The notes beneath the pieces were generated by a model that had not been told where the DNA came from, made no database searches, and saw only the letters and a list, made by a program, of their open reading frames with translations. The position numbers were made by a program, and so were the translations under genes. Below are positions 32,027-41,938 of a stretch of DNA of 64,000 nucleotides, in pieces. The first letter of the stretch is position 1; each line of letters begins with the position of its first letter. The stretch spans positions 18,064-82,063 of the forward strand of contig JADGRL010000009.1 in assembly GCA_017880865.1 (NCBI GenBank), read 5' to 3'. Origin of the DNA: Gallionella sp. (lineage in GTDB: Bacteria > Pseudomonadota > Gammaproteobacteria > Burkholderiales > Gallionellaceae).

Positions 32027-32707
32027 TTATTGCAGGTCCGCCACGGAAACGGGCATCGAAATGACACGGTGCAAGGTTTCCTGGGGGGTACCGTTCCTGT
32101 CCTTGTATTGGCCATTTGCGCACCATCCCGCAGAGGTGGAGGTGATGGAAGTGGGCGTAGTGAAATCGGGCTTAGCGGTGGGGCCCGTACCCTGCCATGA
32201 GACCACCACCTGGTACACCGACGGAACACCGGTTGCCGGGGCCTGGAGCTGATAAATACAGCCGTGCGCGTTCGTCATCGCACCGACACAGTTGGCGCAA
32301 CTGGTAGCACTCGCCCCTTGTATTTCGGCGGTGCCCAGCAGCGCATTGTTCCATTCGCAGAAATCGCGAGGCTGCCCTGCGGCAAGCGCGGTGCAATCTG
32401 CTGCTGGCGGGTTACCCAGATAAGCCGGTGTCAAACCGGTGGTCACATAGAAGCCCGCATTCTTGCGGTTGGCGTCGATCCGATCCACCATATCTTTTAG
32501 CAAAACAAGGGCTTGCGAGCGCTGATAGGACTCCATTTGCGCCATCAGTGCGCGGCCTTGCAGACCGGCCAAGCCCAGCAATCCGATCGACAGGATGATG
32601 ATGGTCACCAGCACCTCGATCAGGCTGAAGCCCTGCCCCGAGCAGCGGGTCAAAGGGCCACGTCCTGAGCCTGTCGAAGGACCAGAATTTTTCCGATATT
32701 GAGTCAT
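32027..32707 (-). CDS. pilV: Type IV pilus modification/minor pilin PilV
   Basis: GQGFSLIEVLVTIIILSIGLLGLAGLQGRALMAQMESYQRSQALVLLKDMVDRI. Confidence 0.93.
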   Translation of the reverse strand: MTQYRKNSGPSTGSGRGPLTRCSGQGFSLIEVLVTIIILSIGLLGLAGLQGRALMAQMESYQRSQALVLLKDMVDRIDANRKNAGFYVTTGLTPAYLGNPPAADCTALAAGQPRDFCEWNNALLGTAEIQGASATSCANCVGAMTNAHGCIYQLQAPATGVPSVYQVVVSWQGTGPTAKPDFTTPTSITSTSAGWCANGQYKDRNGTPQETLHRVISMPVSVADLQ

Positions 32708-33228
32708 GGTGATGGGCAGGCTCCGTTGACGGGTGGGTACATGCGCGGCATGCCACTCAGCGTGATCCCGGTGCAGCTCGCATATTGAGTCGGGGTTGTC
32801 ACTCCATAGGCATCGAGCAAAAAGGCAGGGGTGGCTGCTGCCCTGCCAGAGAGTCTATAGGTAACGCTGGTGGTTGTGGTTGGCGTAATCGCAACGCTCT
32901 TTAATTGAGAATGAGTGCGTATCGTAGTTGCCGTTCCGCAACCGGCGGCTGGTGCAATAGTCCAGCCGACCTCGTTGTGGGTTGGTGCCGGGGAATTGAC
33001 AGGGTAATTTACAAAGGTAAGCGTGACATCGCAGCCTCGCTTGATCGCCTCGCTTCTGGCCAGGCTCAGCGCGGAATAGAGATCATAACTCGCGTTCTTC
33101 ACGTACTGGCTTTGGGTCAAGGACCTGAAGCTGGGTAAGGCGACCATCGTCAGTATGCCAACGATGGACACCACCAGCAGCAGCTCGATCAGGGTAAAGC
33201 CGGAAACAGAGGAGGGCGAGGATTTCAT
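32704..33228 (-). CDS. fimT: FimT/GspH-type minor pilin
   Basis: SGFTLIELLLVVSIVGILTMVALPSFRSLTQSQYVKNASYDLYSALSLARSEAIKRG. Confidence 0.9.
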   Translation of the reverse strand: MKSSPSSVSGFTLIELLLVVSIVGILTMVALPSFRSLTQSQYVKNASYDLYSALSLARSEAIKRGCDVTLTFVNYPVNSPAPTHNEVGWTIAPAAGCGTATTIRTHSQLKSVAITPTTTTSVTYRLSGRAAATPAFLLDAYGVTTPTQYASCTGITLSGMPRMYPPVNGACPSP

Positions 33229-33238
33229 TTTTGATGGC

Positions 33239-33673
33239 TTACCACTGGTTTGGACAGGTGCCGGGAGCGAGAGCGAGGTTAACGCCCCAGCATTTAGTGC
33301 CGACATCGTTCAGGGTCAGATCCCCGTCGGTTGCCTGCTTGCCGCCCGCAACCGCTGTTGCGATAATGATAAAAGACGGGGCATTTGCGCCCGCTAGAGT
33401 CGTAAAGGTGTAGTTCTTTAGAACGGCTGCCGAAGGTATTACCCCCAAGGTATTCAAAGCGGGAGTACCCGAAACATCAATTGCATAGGCACGCGCATCA
33501 AGCAAATATTGCTTCTCGCGATTCGCCGCATCCAGCATAACGGCCTGCGCGGCAGCCCGGTTGCCTCGCACCACATATCGCGAGTACTGCGGAATGGCGA
33601 CCGCCGAGATAATGCCTACGATCGCGACCACAATCATCAATTCGATCAAGGTAAACCCTGTTGCGTGTTTCAT
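33239..33673 (-). CDS. pilE: Type IV pilin PilE
   Basis: MKHATGFTLIELMIVVAIVGIISAVAIPQYSRYVVRGNRAAAQAVMLDAANREKQYLLDARAYA. Confidence 0.93.
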   Translation of the reverse strand: MKHATGFTLIELMIVVAIVGIISAVAIPQYSRYVVRGNRAAAQAVMLDAANREKQYLLDARAYAIDVSGTPALNTLGVIPSAAVLKNYTFTTLAGANAPSFIIIATAVAGGKQATDGDLTLNDVGTKCWGVNLALAPGTCPNQW

Positions 33674-33704
33674 GAACTGCTCCGTTTAAGATTTGAGGCG
33701 GATA

Positions 33705-33772
33705 CTACCGCGCCGATTTCAAGGTTACCACCCCCATCTGACCAAAGGGCCGACACTCCGGATGAACGGCGC
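33705..33772 (+). repeat. Left arm of ~68-bp imperfect inverted repeat (pilE leader)
   Basis: ctaccgcgccgatttcaaggttaccacccccatctgaccaaagggccgacactccggatgaacggcgc; partner at 33924-33991. Confidence 0.88.
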
Positions 33773-33923
33773 ACCGCAACCTATTCGCGGTTGCACAGAT
33801 GTCTTCATCCCGAATATAGCGATGCACGCCTTGCTGGCCGACCTTTTCCTGACTCATTCTTTATGCTGATACGGTTTATAATCAAAACGCATCGTTTTCG
33901 ATTCCTGCCATGACGTTAGCGCC

Positions 33924-33991
33924 GCGCCGTTCATCCGGAGTGCCGCCCCTTTGGTCGGTCAAAGATGGCAGCCTTGAAACCGGCGCGGTAG
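33924..33991 (-). repeat. Right arm of ~68-bp imperfect inverted repeat
   Basis: Reverse complement: ctaccgcgccggtttcaaggctgccatctttgaccgaccaaaggggcggcactccggatgaacggcgc. Confidence 0.88.
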
Positions 33992-34161
33992 CATTTGCGA
34001 TAATGGGCCGGGGTAGCAGAATATAGTGTCCGACGTTACAGTCAATTATTTACGGGACTGTTTTTCCGGAATCGGCAATTGTGCAACTAAATGGGTATGT
34101 CGCGAGTCTAGGTGTTACGCCCGACATTTCCAAATCAATAAAACAAACAGGTGGTGCGATC

Positions 34162-37100
34162 ATGAGAACAATTAAATTTCTGTCGGCAATACTTTTCAGC
34201 ATTGCGGTTGCCGCGTGCGGAGGTGGCGGTGGAGGTGGCGGTGGAGGTGGCGGAGCAGGTGGTGGCGCAGTGCCAGACACCACACCGCCTACCGTCTCAT
34301 CCACGAGCCCTGCCGATGTCGCCACCGGCGTTGCGATCAATTCGGCGATCACCGCCACCTTCAGCGAGCCGGTGACGGGAGTGTCCGCGACCACCTTCGC
34401 AATCGCCGGCGTGACCGGGATCGTGAGCTACAGCGGCACCACCGCCACCTTCACGCCATCCGCCAGTCTTGCCTATGCAACGCTCTACACGGCAACGATC
34501 ACCACCGGCGTTAAAGACCTGGCGGGCAATGCGATGCTCAACGCAAAAACGTGGACATTCACCACCGGCGCCGCGCCCGATCTCATACCGCCCACCGTCT
34601 CATCAACGTTCCCGACCAATAAAGCCACCGGCGTCGGCACGAACGCGGCGATTGCCGTCACCTTCAGCGAGCCGATGACGACGTCGACGATTAACACGAC
34701 GACCATTACGATCGCCGGAGTAACCGGTGCGGTAAGCTACAGCGGCAACACCGCCACCTTCACACCATCTGCCCTTTTGGCTAACACCCTCTACACGGCA
34801 ACGATCACCACCGGGGTCAAAGATCTGGCGCTGAATTCGATGGTAGCTATCTACACCTGGACGTTTACCACCGGCGCAGGAATCGTTAACACAGTGCCCT
34901 CCGTCTCGTCCACGAACCCCGCTAATAGCGCAACCGGCTTTGCCCCAAATTCGGCGATCAACGCCACCTTCAGCGAGCCGATCCTGACATCGACGCTGAA
35001 CGGGACGACATTTGGGTTAAAGACATCCGATGGCGTCAATATCGTAACCGGGTCCCTCACCTACAGCGGCACCACCGCCACCTTCACGCCGGTAACCAAT
35101 CTGGCCTACTCGACCAGCTACACGGCAACGATCACCGGAGGGTCCGCAGGCGTCAGGAATCTGATAAATAACCCGATGGTGGCCAATTACACCTGGACCT
35201 TCACCACCGGCGCCGCGCCCGATCTCACACCACCCACCGTTTTAACTACGGCCCCGATAAACAATACTACCGGCTTTGCCCCGAATTCGGCGATCACCGC
35301 CACCTTCAGCAAACCGGTATCGACATCGACCGTGTCTACGGCGACCTTTACCATCGCAGCCGGAGCGACGAACGTAGCGGGAACCGTGACCTATAGCGGC
35401 ACCACCGCCACTTTCACGCCATCGGTTAACCTCGCGAATTCCACGGCCTACACCGCGACAATCACCGGAGGGGCCGCAGGCGTCAAGGATCTGGCGGGTA
35501 ACGCGCTGGCCAATTACAGCTGGACATTCACCACCGGCGCCGCGCTCGATACCACACCGCCCACCGTTTCAACCACGAGCCCGACCAATAACGCAATCAC
35601 TATTCCGGTATTTAATGGCGCAAGCGGTGTTGCCGTCAATACGCTCATCACCGCCAACTTCAGCAAGGCTATGGATCCCGCGACAATTGGCACCGCCAGC
35701 TTTACGCTTGCCAGCCCCTCAGGCCCGGTAACGGGAACTGTGGCCTATACCGGCACCACCGCCACCTTTACCCCGACCACCGCCCCGGCAGTTACCCCGA
35801 CCACTCCGACAGGCCGTCTGGGCCTGGCCTACTCGACCACCTACACGGCGACGATCACCGGAGGGGCTACAGGAGTCAAGGATCTGGCGGGTAATGCGCT
35901 GGCGATCAGTAATGCGTGGACATTTACCACGGCTGCCGCGCCGACCATCACCTTGATTTCTGCGGGGGTCTATCACACCGTCGCCCTCAAATCGGATGGG
36001 ACCTTGTGGACCTGGGGATTCAACACGGACGGCGAACTCGGGATCGGCACTTACGGAAGCCAAACCTTTAAACCTGTTCCAACCCTGGTCGGGTTCGGCC
36101 TCACCAACAACGGGTTCGCCACCAACTGGAAAGAGATTGCTGCGGGGGGCTATCACACCCTCGCGCTCAAGACGGACGGAACTTTATGGGCGTGGGGATA
36201 CAACAGCAATGGCCAAATCGGCGATGGCACGGCCGGGTCTGGCACGAACAAGCTCGTCCCGACTCAAATAATCTTGCTAGCTCCCGCCCTCAACAACGAC
36301 TGGGCCGATATTGCCGCAGGGCGTCTGCACAGCGCGGCGCTCAAGTCGAACGGGACCTTGTGGACCTGGGGATACAACTCAAATGGTCAGCTCGGGGATA
36401 ATTCAATTACAGACAGGTGGGTTCCAGCGCAGATCGGCACGGCAACGAACTGGAGCGATATTTCCGCCGGGGGCTATCATACCGTCGCCATTCAGGGCGG
36501 CACATTTGCCCTCCCGAACGGGACCTTGTGGGCCTGGGGATATAACACGAACGGCCAGCTTGGGGACGGGACTGTGGCTGATAAGCACATCCCCACGCTG
36601 ATCCCGGGAGCCACGACTTGGAGCGTGATTTCGGCAGGCGGCTTCCACACCCTCGGCCTGCTTAATACCGGTGTTAATACCAATGCCTTGTATGCATGGG
36701 GATCGAACCTGAATAGCCAGCTTGGGAACGGGGGTAGCGGGGTTGCGGCAGATTTGCACATCCCGACGCAAATCGGGACGGTCACGACCTGGAGCGCGAT
36801 TTCCGCCGGATACCAGCATTCCACCGCCATTCAGGGCTGGACCGCTGCCCCCCCATTCTCCCCGCTCGGAACCTTGTGGGCCTGGGGATATAACCCCTAT
36901 GGCCAGCTTGGGAACGGCTTCACTACAACTATGACCGTCCCGACGCAGACTATTACGTTAGCCACGTCCTGGACCGCGGTCTCCGCCGGAGACACGCACA
37001 CCAAGGGCCTCCGGTCCGGTGCGACATTGACGGCTGCTCCGGTGAAATGGATCAATGATTTGTGGGCGTGGGGATATAACGCCGACGGTCAGCAGGGGGA

Positions 37101-37167
37101 CGGAACTCAGGATACGACTCTAAACGGGACGTCACCTGTACTCACCCCGACGAACATACCTTATTAA
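34162..37167 (+). CDS. Putative surface lipoprotein: poly-Gly linker, five Big_5/SbsA Ig-like repeats, RCC1-type propeller
   Basis: Lipobox MRTIKFLSAILFSIAVAAC then GGGGGGGGGGGG; five PPTVSSTSPADVATGVAINSAITATFSEPV-type modules; seven GTLWAWGYNSNGQLGDG-type RCC1 motifs; ATG at 34162. Confidence 0.9.
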   Translation: MRTIKFLSAILFSIAVAACGGGGGGGGGGGGAGGGAVPDTTPPTVSSTSPADVATGVAINSAITATFSEPVTGVSATTFAIAGVTGIVSYSGTTATFTPSASLAYATLYTATITTGVKDLAGNAMLNAKTWTFTTGAAPDLIPPTVSSTFPTNKATGVGTNAAIAVTFSEPMTTSTINTTTITIAGVTGAVSYSGNTATFTPSALLANTLYTATITTGVKDLALNSMVAIYTWTFTTGAGIVNTVPSVSSTNPANSATGFAPNSAINATFSEPILTSTLNGTTFGLKTSDGVNIVTGSLTYSGTTATFTPVTNLAYSTSYTATITGGSAGVRNLINNPMVANYTWTFTTGAAPDLTPPTVLTTAPINNTTGFAPNSAITATFSKPVSTSTVSTATFTIAAGATNVAGTVTYSGTTATFTPSVNLANSTAYTATITGGAAGVKDLAGNALANYSWTFTTGAALDTTPPTVSTTSPTNNAITIPVFNGASGVAVNTLITANFSKAMDPATIGTASFTLASPSGPVTGTVAYTGTTATFTPTTAPAVTPTTPTGRLGLAYSTTYTATITGGATGVKDLAGNALAISNAWTFTTAAAPTITLISAGVYHTVALKSDGTLWTWGFNTDGELGIGTYGSQTFKPVPTLVGFGLTNNGFATNWKEIAAGGYHTLALKTDGTLWAWGYNSNGQIGDGTAGSGTNKLVPTQIILLAPALNNDWADIAAGRLHSAALKSNGTLWTWGYNSNGQLGDNSITDRWVPAQIGTATNWSDISAGGYHTVAIQGGTFALPNGTLWAWGYNTNGQLGDGTVADKHIPTLIPGATTWSVISAGGFHTLGLLNTGVNTNALYAWGSNLNSQLGNGGSGVAADLHIPTQIGTVTTWSAISAGYQHSTAIQGWTAAPPFSPLGTLWAWGYNPYGQLGNGFTTTMTVPTQTITLATSWTAVSAGDTHTKGLRSGATLTAAPVKWINDLWAWGYNADGQQGDGTQDTTLNGTSPVLTPTNIPY

Positions 37168-37184
37168 GTCGCAAACAAGACCTG

Positions 37185-37213
37185 AACCCCCGCAAGCCTG
37201 CGGGGGTTTTTTT
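37185..37213 (+). terminator. Rho-independent terminator of the RCC1 lipoprotein gene
   Basis: aacccccgca-agcc-tgcgggggtt followed by ttttt. Confidence 0.92.
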
Positions 37214-37330
37214 GTCTGTCACCTTTCCGCGATCGCCGCCGAATCGGGCAGGCCGCAAATAGCCGTGGAGGGCGCGGCGAAAAAGCGGTAAAATCGCAAG
37301 TTGCAAATTTATACTATGGAGAAATACAGC

Positions 37331-38332
37331 ATGAGCAAAGGTCTGGTTCAATTCATCATCGAAGAACAACGCGCGTTTCCGAGCGCATCCGGCGAATTCA
37401 CCGGGCTGATCAGCGATATCATCGTCGCCTGCAAACAGATCGCGCATGACGTCAACAAAGGCGCGCTGATCGGCGTGCTGGGCAGTGCGGGCAGCGAAAA
37501 CGTGCAGGGCGAGACACAGAAGAAGCTGGACATCATCACCAACGAGGTGTTCATCAAATGCACCGAGTGGGGCGGTCATCTGGCGGCGATGGCTTCAGAA
37601 GAAATGGATGACGTTTATCCGATTCCGGCCCAATACCCTAAGGGCAAATATCTGCTGGTGTTCGATCCATTGGACGGCTCCTCCAACATCGACGTGAACA
37701 TTTCCGTCGGCACGATCTTCTCGATTCTGCGCGCCCCCAAAGGCGTGGAGAACCCGGTCGCATCAGACTTTTTGCAGCCCGGCGCGACCCAGGTTTGTGC
37801 CGGTTACGCGCTGTATGGCCCGGCGACCATGCTGGTCATCACGAGCGGTCACGGCGTGAACGGCTTTACGCTGGACAACGACATCGGCGAATTCATGCTG
37901 TCGCACCCGAACATGACGATTCCTGTGGACACGCTGGAATTCGCGATCAATGCATCGAACGAGCGTCACTGGGAAAAACCGGTACAGCGTTATGTCGATG
38001 AATGCGTCGCAGGCAAGACCGGACCGCGCGAGATCAATTTCAACATGCGCTGGGTAGCCTCGATGGTGGCCGAAGTGCATCGTATTCTGGTGCGCGGCGG
38101 CGTGTTCCTGTACCCCAAGGACACCAAGGACCCAACCAAGGCGGGCAAGCTGCGTTTGCTTTACGAAGCCAACCCGATGTCCTTCATCGTCGAACAGGCA
38201 GGTGGCGTGTCTTCAACTGGATATGAGCGCATCATGGACATCAAGCCTTCCGGCCTGCATCAGCGCGTGCCGGTGATTCTGGGCTCGAAGAATGAAGTCG
38301 AGCGCATCATCGGTTACCACAAGGGCGCATAA
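37331..38332 (+). CDS. fbp: Fructose-1,6-bisphosphatase class I
   Basis: [54 protein letters not shown]-equivalent region [18 protein letters not shown] upstream of ATG 37331. Confidence 0.97.
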   Translation: MSKGLVQFIIEEQRAFPSASGEFTGLISDIIVACKQIAHDVNKGALIGVLGSAGSENVQGETQKKLDIITNEVFIKCTEWGGHLAAMASEEMDDVYPIPAQYPKGKYLLVFDPLDGSSNIDVNISVGTIFSILRAPKGVENPVASDFLQPGATQVCAGYALYGPATMLVITSGHGVNGFTLDNDIGEFMLSHPNMTIPVDTLEFAINASNERHWEKPVQRYVDECVAGKTGPREINFNMRWVASMVAEVHRILVRGGVFLYPKDTKDPTKAGKLRLLYEANPMSFIVEQAGGVSSTGYERIMDIKPSGLHQRVPVILGSKNEVERIIGYHKGA

Positions 38333-38336
38333 GCTT

Positions 38337-38849
38337 ATGGTCAAGCCGCAGGTATCGGCCGCTCCGCTGGTTTCGATCATCATGGGCAGCGCCAGCGATT
38401 GGGAAGTGATGCAGCAGGTTGCACGCCAATTGCAGGACTTCGGCGTGTCCTATGATGCCCGTGTGATTTCGGCGCACCGCTCGCCCGACCTTTTGTTCGA
38501 TTACATCAAGGACATCAGTTCACAAGGCGTGCGCTGTTTCATCGCCGGAGCCGGTGGCGCGGCGCATCTGGCCGGAGTAATCGCAGGCAAAACCACGCTG
38601 CCGGTGCTGGGTGTTCCGATGCCGTCGAAATATTTGCAGGGCATGGATTCGCTGCTGTCCACCGTGCAAATGCCCAAAGGTATTCCGGTCGCGACGTTTG
38701 CGATCGGCGAAGCGGGTGCGGCCAACGCGGGGTTATTTGCGGTGGCGATGCTGGCTCTGAACGATGCGGCGTTGGCGCAGAAACTCGCCGACTTCCGCAA
38801 GAAGCAGGCCGAGACAATTGCGGCAACCACGTTGCCTGCGCTGGCGTAA
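38337..38849 (+). CDS. purE: N5-carboxyaminoimidazole ribonucleotide mutase
   Basis: [75 protein letters not shown]. Confidence 0.97.
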   Translation: MVKPQVSAAPLVSIIMGSASDWEVMQQVARQLQDFGVSYDARVISAHRSPDLLFDYIKDISSQGVRCFIAGAGGAAHLAGVIAGKTTLPVLGVPMPSKYLQGMDSLLSTVQMPKGIPVATFAIGEAGAANAGLFAVAMLALNDAALAQKLADFRKKQAETIAATTLPALA

Positions 38850-38851
38850 AT

Positions 38852-38899
38852 CGTAGGTCGGGCTTTAGCCCGACGTGTCGGGTTGAAACCCGACCTACG
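38852..38899. repeat. Intergenic palindromic element (cgtaggtcgggctttagcccgac..gtcgggttgaaacccgacctacg)
   Basis: Two facing palindromes forming a longer inverted repeat between purE and purC. Confidence 0.85.
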
Positions 38900-38920
38900 G
38901 TGATCATTCAAAGGAACATC

Positions 38921-39805
38921 ATGTCCGTATTACACCAATCCAGTTTATCCAGCTTGACGCTGCTGCATCGCGGCAAGGTTCGCGATCTCTACGAAGTGGA
39001 CGATCAGCATTTGTTAATCGTGCAAACCGACAGGCTGTCTGCGTTCGATGTGATTTTGCCCGACCCGATTCCGGGCAAGGGCGAAGTGCTCACGACGATG
39101 TCGAATTTCTGGTTCGAGAAACTTCAGCGCGTCATCCCCAATCACCTGACCGGCATCAATCCGGAGTCGGTGGTCAAGACCGACGCGGATCGCGCCCAGG
39201 TGCGCGGACGCGCCTTCGTCACCAAAAAACTCAAACCGCTGCCGATCGAGGCCATCGTGCGCGGCTATCTGGCAGGTTCCGGTTGGAAGGATTATCAAAA
39301 GACCGGTTCCGTGTGCGGGATTAAATTGCCGGCCGGACTACGCGAAGCGGAAAAGTTGCCCGAGCCTTTGTTCACGCCGTCCACCAAGGCGGCCGTGGGC
39401 GCTCACGACGAAAATATTTCGTTTGCGCAGGCAGTCGAATTGCTGGGTGAGGCGCGTGCCTGCGAGGTGCGCGATGCCACGCTGGCGCTTTATGTTGAGG
39501 CGGCCAATTATGCGGCGACACGCGGCATTATCATTGCCGATACCAAGTTTGAATTCGGCGTAGATCAGGCGGGGAAGCTGTATCTGATCGACGAGGCGCT
39601 GACGCCCGATTCTTCTCGCTTCTGGCCCGCCGATCAATACCGCGTCGGCAGCAATCCGCCCAGCTTCGATAAACAATTCGTGCGCGACTGGCTGGAAGCT
39701 TCCGGCTGGAACAAACATGATCCTGCGCCGCGCATCCCTGCCGACGTGTTGCAAAAAACCGCCGACAAATACCGCGAGGCGCTGGTCAAGCTGATGGGCG
39801 CATGA
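38921..39805 (+). CDS. purC: Phosphoribosylaminoimidazole-succinocarboxamide synthase
   Basis: [87 protein letters not shown]. Confidence 0.97.
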   Translation: MSVLHQSSLSSLTLLHRGKVRDLYEVDDQHLLIVQTDRLSAFDVILPDPIPGKGEVLTTMSNFWFEKLQRVIPNHLTGINPESVVKTDADRAQVRGRAFVTKKLKPLPIEAIVRGYLAGSGWKDYQKTGSVCGIKLPAGLREAEKLPEPLFTPSTKAAVGAHDENISFAQAVELLGEARACEVRDATLALYVEAANYAATRGIIIADTKFEFGVDQAGKLYLIDEALTPDSSRFWPADQYRVGSNPPSFDKQFVRDWLEASGWNKHDPAPRIPADVLQKTADKYREALVKLMGA

Positions 39806-40431
39806 GCACACCGCAACAACTCATCGCAGGATTTCAACGCTTCCGCGAGCGCTCATTCGCGGATGTCGACGCTCAGTTTCACGATCTGGTGCAGTTTGGT
39901 CAGGCTCCCTCCACGCTGGTGGTGGGCTGCTGCGATTCGCGCGTCGATCCCGCGCTGATACTCGACTGCGCGCCGGGCGATCTTTTTGTAATACGCAACG
40001 TCGCCAATCTGGTGCCCCCCGCAGAAAATCAGGGGCATTATCACGGCACCAGCGCAGCGCTTGAATTCGGCGTGCGTATTTTAGCGGTGCAGCACATCAT
40101 CGTGCTGGGACACGCGCATTGCGGCGGGATACACACGCTGCTCGAAGGCGAAGTGGACAAAGATGATTCCTTCATCGCCGAATGGATGAAAATTGCCGAT
40201 GCCGCGCGCGAGCACATTGAGCAGGAACTGGCCGGCGCCGACAGCGAGGTGCGCCAGCGTGCCTGCGAACAAAAGGCCATTCTGGTTTCGCTGAAAAATC
40301 TGATGTCCTTTCCCTGGATACGCGAACGCGTCGAACAGGGCCAGCTCACTTTGCATGGCTGGTATTTTGATATCGAACGCGGTGAATTGCTGGGCTATAA
40401 CCCAACGACTGGCCAGTTTGAAACGCTGTAA
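39802..40431 (+). CDS. Beta-class carbonic anhydrase
   Basis: [58 protein letters not shown]. Confidence 0.95.
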   Translation: MSTPQQLIAGFQRFRERSFADVDAQFHDLVQFGQAPSTLVVGCCDSRVDPALILDCAPGDLFVIRNVANLVPPAENQGHYHGTSAALEFGVRILAVQHIIVLGHAHCGGIHTLLEGEVDKDDSFIAEWMKIADAAREHIEQELAGADSEVRQRACEQKAILVSLKNLMSFPWIRERVEQGQLTLHGWYFDIERGELLGYNPTTGQFETL

Positions 40432-40470
40432 GGCTCGCCCTTAACCCCTTCGCCGCGCGTATCCTTGCGG

Positions 40471-41229
40471 TTACTTTTTTCCGGTCAACTCTATATAGCG
40501 CGCCTTGTCCGCATCATATCGCGCTTCCAACGCCGCCTTTTCCGCCTTGGGCTTTTCAAGATCTTGTTGCAGCTTGATCAAGCGCGCCTGAGCCTCATCC
40601 AGATCCTCTTGCAAGGAAGCCGGGATTTTCCTGTTTGCCTTGATATTGTTGTCAGCTTCCTTTTGCAAGGCTAACAAGTTATCATTCGCTATCTTGATAG
40701 ATGAGTTGATCACATTGATACGCGCATCGACTTGCTGCAGGCTGCGGCTGCGCGACAGTTCGATTTCTTGCACGTTGCTGTAAGTGTTGGTGAGGGTCTT
40801 GTCACGGCGTTGCTGCTCAAGTGCGGCATTTTCATCATCGTGCTTCTTCACCTCATCCAACTCCTTGGCACGACGACGCTCTGGGGTAGGCACCTCTTCA
40901 CTTTTTACCACGCGCCCTGCCGAATTCAACTCTACGCGATCTTTGTCGGCATATTCCGGAGGAACGGTTTCACCGTAATGTGTCGTGCCATTGTTATCGA
41001 CCCATTTGTACATTTTTGCCGAGACAGGCAAGCTGAAGGTGACCCCGGCGATAAGCGCCACAAGCAGTTTGGATCTATAACCAGCGACTTGGCTATTGTC
41101 TTTTGATAGCCTAGTCGAATGGCTATAACCAATGACTTGTCCAGCGTCTTTCGGGTGCCCGTCCAAAAGTTTTTCGGATGCTGGTCTAGTCAGATGGCTA
41201 GTAGCGCTATCAGTAGTTTCATCAGTCAT
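40471..41229 (-). CDS. DUF4124 domain-containing protein with atypical N-terminal extension
   Basis: LLVALIAGVTFSLPVSAKMYKWVDNNGTTHYGETVPPEYADK; long coiled-coil C-term; start uncertain. Confidence 0.7.
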   Translation of the reverse strand: MTDETTDSATSHLTRPASEKLLDGHPKDAGQVIGYSHSTRLSKDNSQVAGYRSKLLVALIAGVTFSLPVSAKMYKWVDNNGTTHYGETVPPEYADKDRVELNSAGRVVKSEEVPTPERRRAKELDEVKKHDDENAALEQQRRDKTLTNTYSNVQEIELSRSRSLQQVDARINVINSSIKIANDNLLALQKEADNNIKANRKIPASLQEDLDEAQARLIKLQQDLEKPKAEKAALEARYDADKARYIELTGKK

Positions 41230-41869
41230 TTTTAACTCCATAACGATCACAATAAGATTGTACCGCAGCAAGATTTTGCACCCTTCCGCCCTCAGCGCGT
41301 AAATACCCGAGCAAATCATCCAGCGTGGCGATAGATATTACCGGAATATCGTAACTGCGTTGTACTTCCTGTGTGGCGGAAAGTTCGCTCTGACCGCGCT
41401 CCATGCGATCCAATGCGATCACGACGCCGCAAGGTTCCGCACCAGCGTCGCGTATCAGTGCGATGGATTCGCGCACCGACGTGCCGGCAGAGATCACGTC
41501 ATCGATAATCAGCACCCGGCCCTGCAATGCTGCGCCCACCGTCGTACCACCTTCGCCGTGATCCTTGGCTTCTTTGCGATTGTAGCAATACGGCACGTTA
41601 CGTCCCTGCTCGGCCAGCGCGATCGCGGCTCCGGCAACCAGCGGAATGCCTTTGTAGGCCGGGCCGAACAGCATGTCGAATGACACTTCGGAAGCCAGGA
41701 TCGCCTGAGCATAAAACTGCGACAGGTTTCTTAAGGCCTCGCCATCGTTGAACAAACCGGAATTGAAAAAATACGGCGACAGACGCCCTGCTTTGGTTTG
41801 AAACTCGCCGAAGCACAACACGTTTTGCTGGACGGCAAAGCGGATGAAATCCTGCCTGAAATTGGACAT
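41222..41869 (-). CDS. pyrE: Orotate phosphoribosyltransferase
   Basis: FGEFQTKAGRLSPYFFNSGLFNDG..FGPAYKGIPLVAGAAIALAEQGRNVPYCYNRKEAKDHGEGG..VLIIDDVISAGTSVRES. Confidence 0.97.
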   Translation of the reverse strand: MSNFRQDFIRFAVQQNVLCFGEFQTKAGRLSPYFFNSGLFNDGEALRNLSQFYAQAILASEVSFDMLFGPAYKGIPLVAGAAIALAEQGRNVPYCYNRKEAKDHGEGGTTVGAALQGRVLIIDDVISAGTSVRESIALIRDAGAEPCGVVIALDRMERGQSELSATQEVQRSYDIPVISIATLDDLLGYLRAEGGRVQNLAAVQSYCDRYGVKND

Positions 41870-41938
41870 GACGATTGCAATAGGTTGAGATGATGGCCGT
41901 CATTATAATGGCATGTCCGATTACTCCAGATATTTTTC

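Noticed and set aside
33509-33913. 134-aa plus-strand ORF
   Set aside because: Overlaps pilE on the opposite strand and one arm of the inverted repeat; no domain signal.
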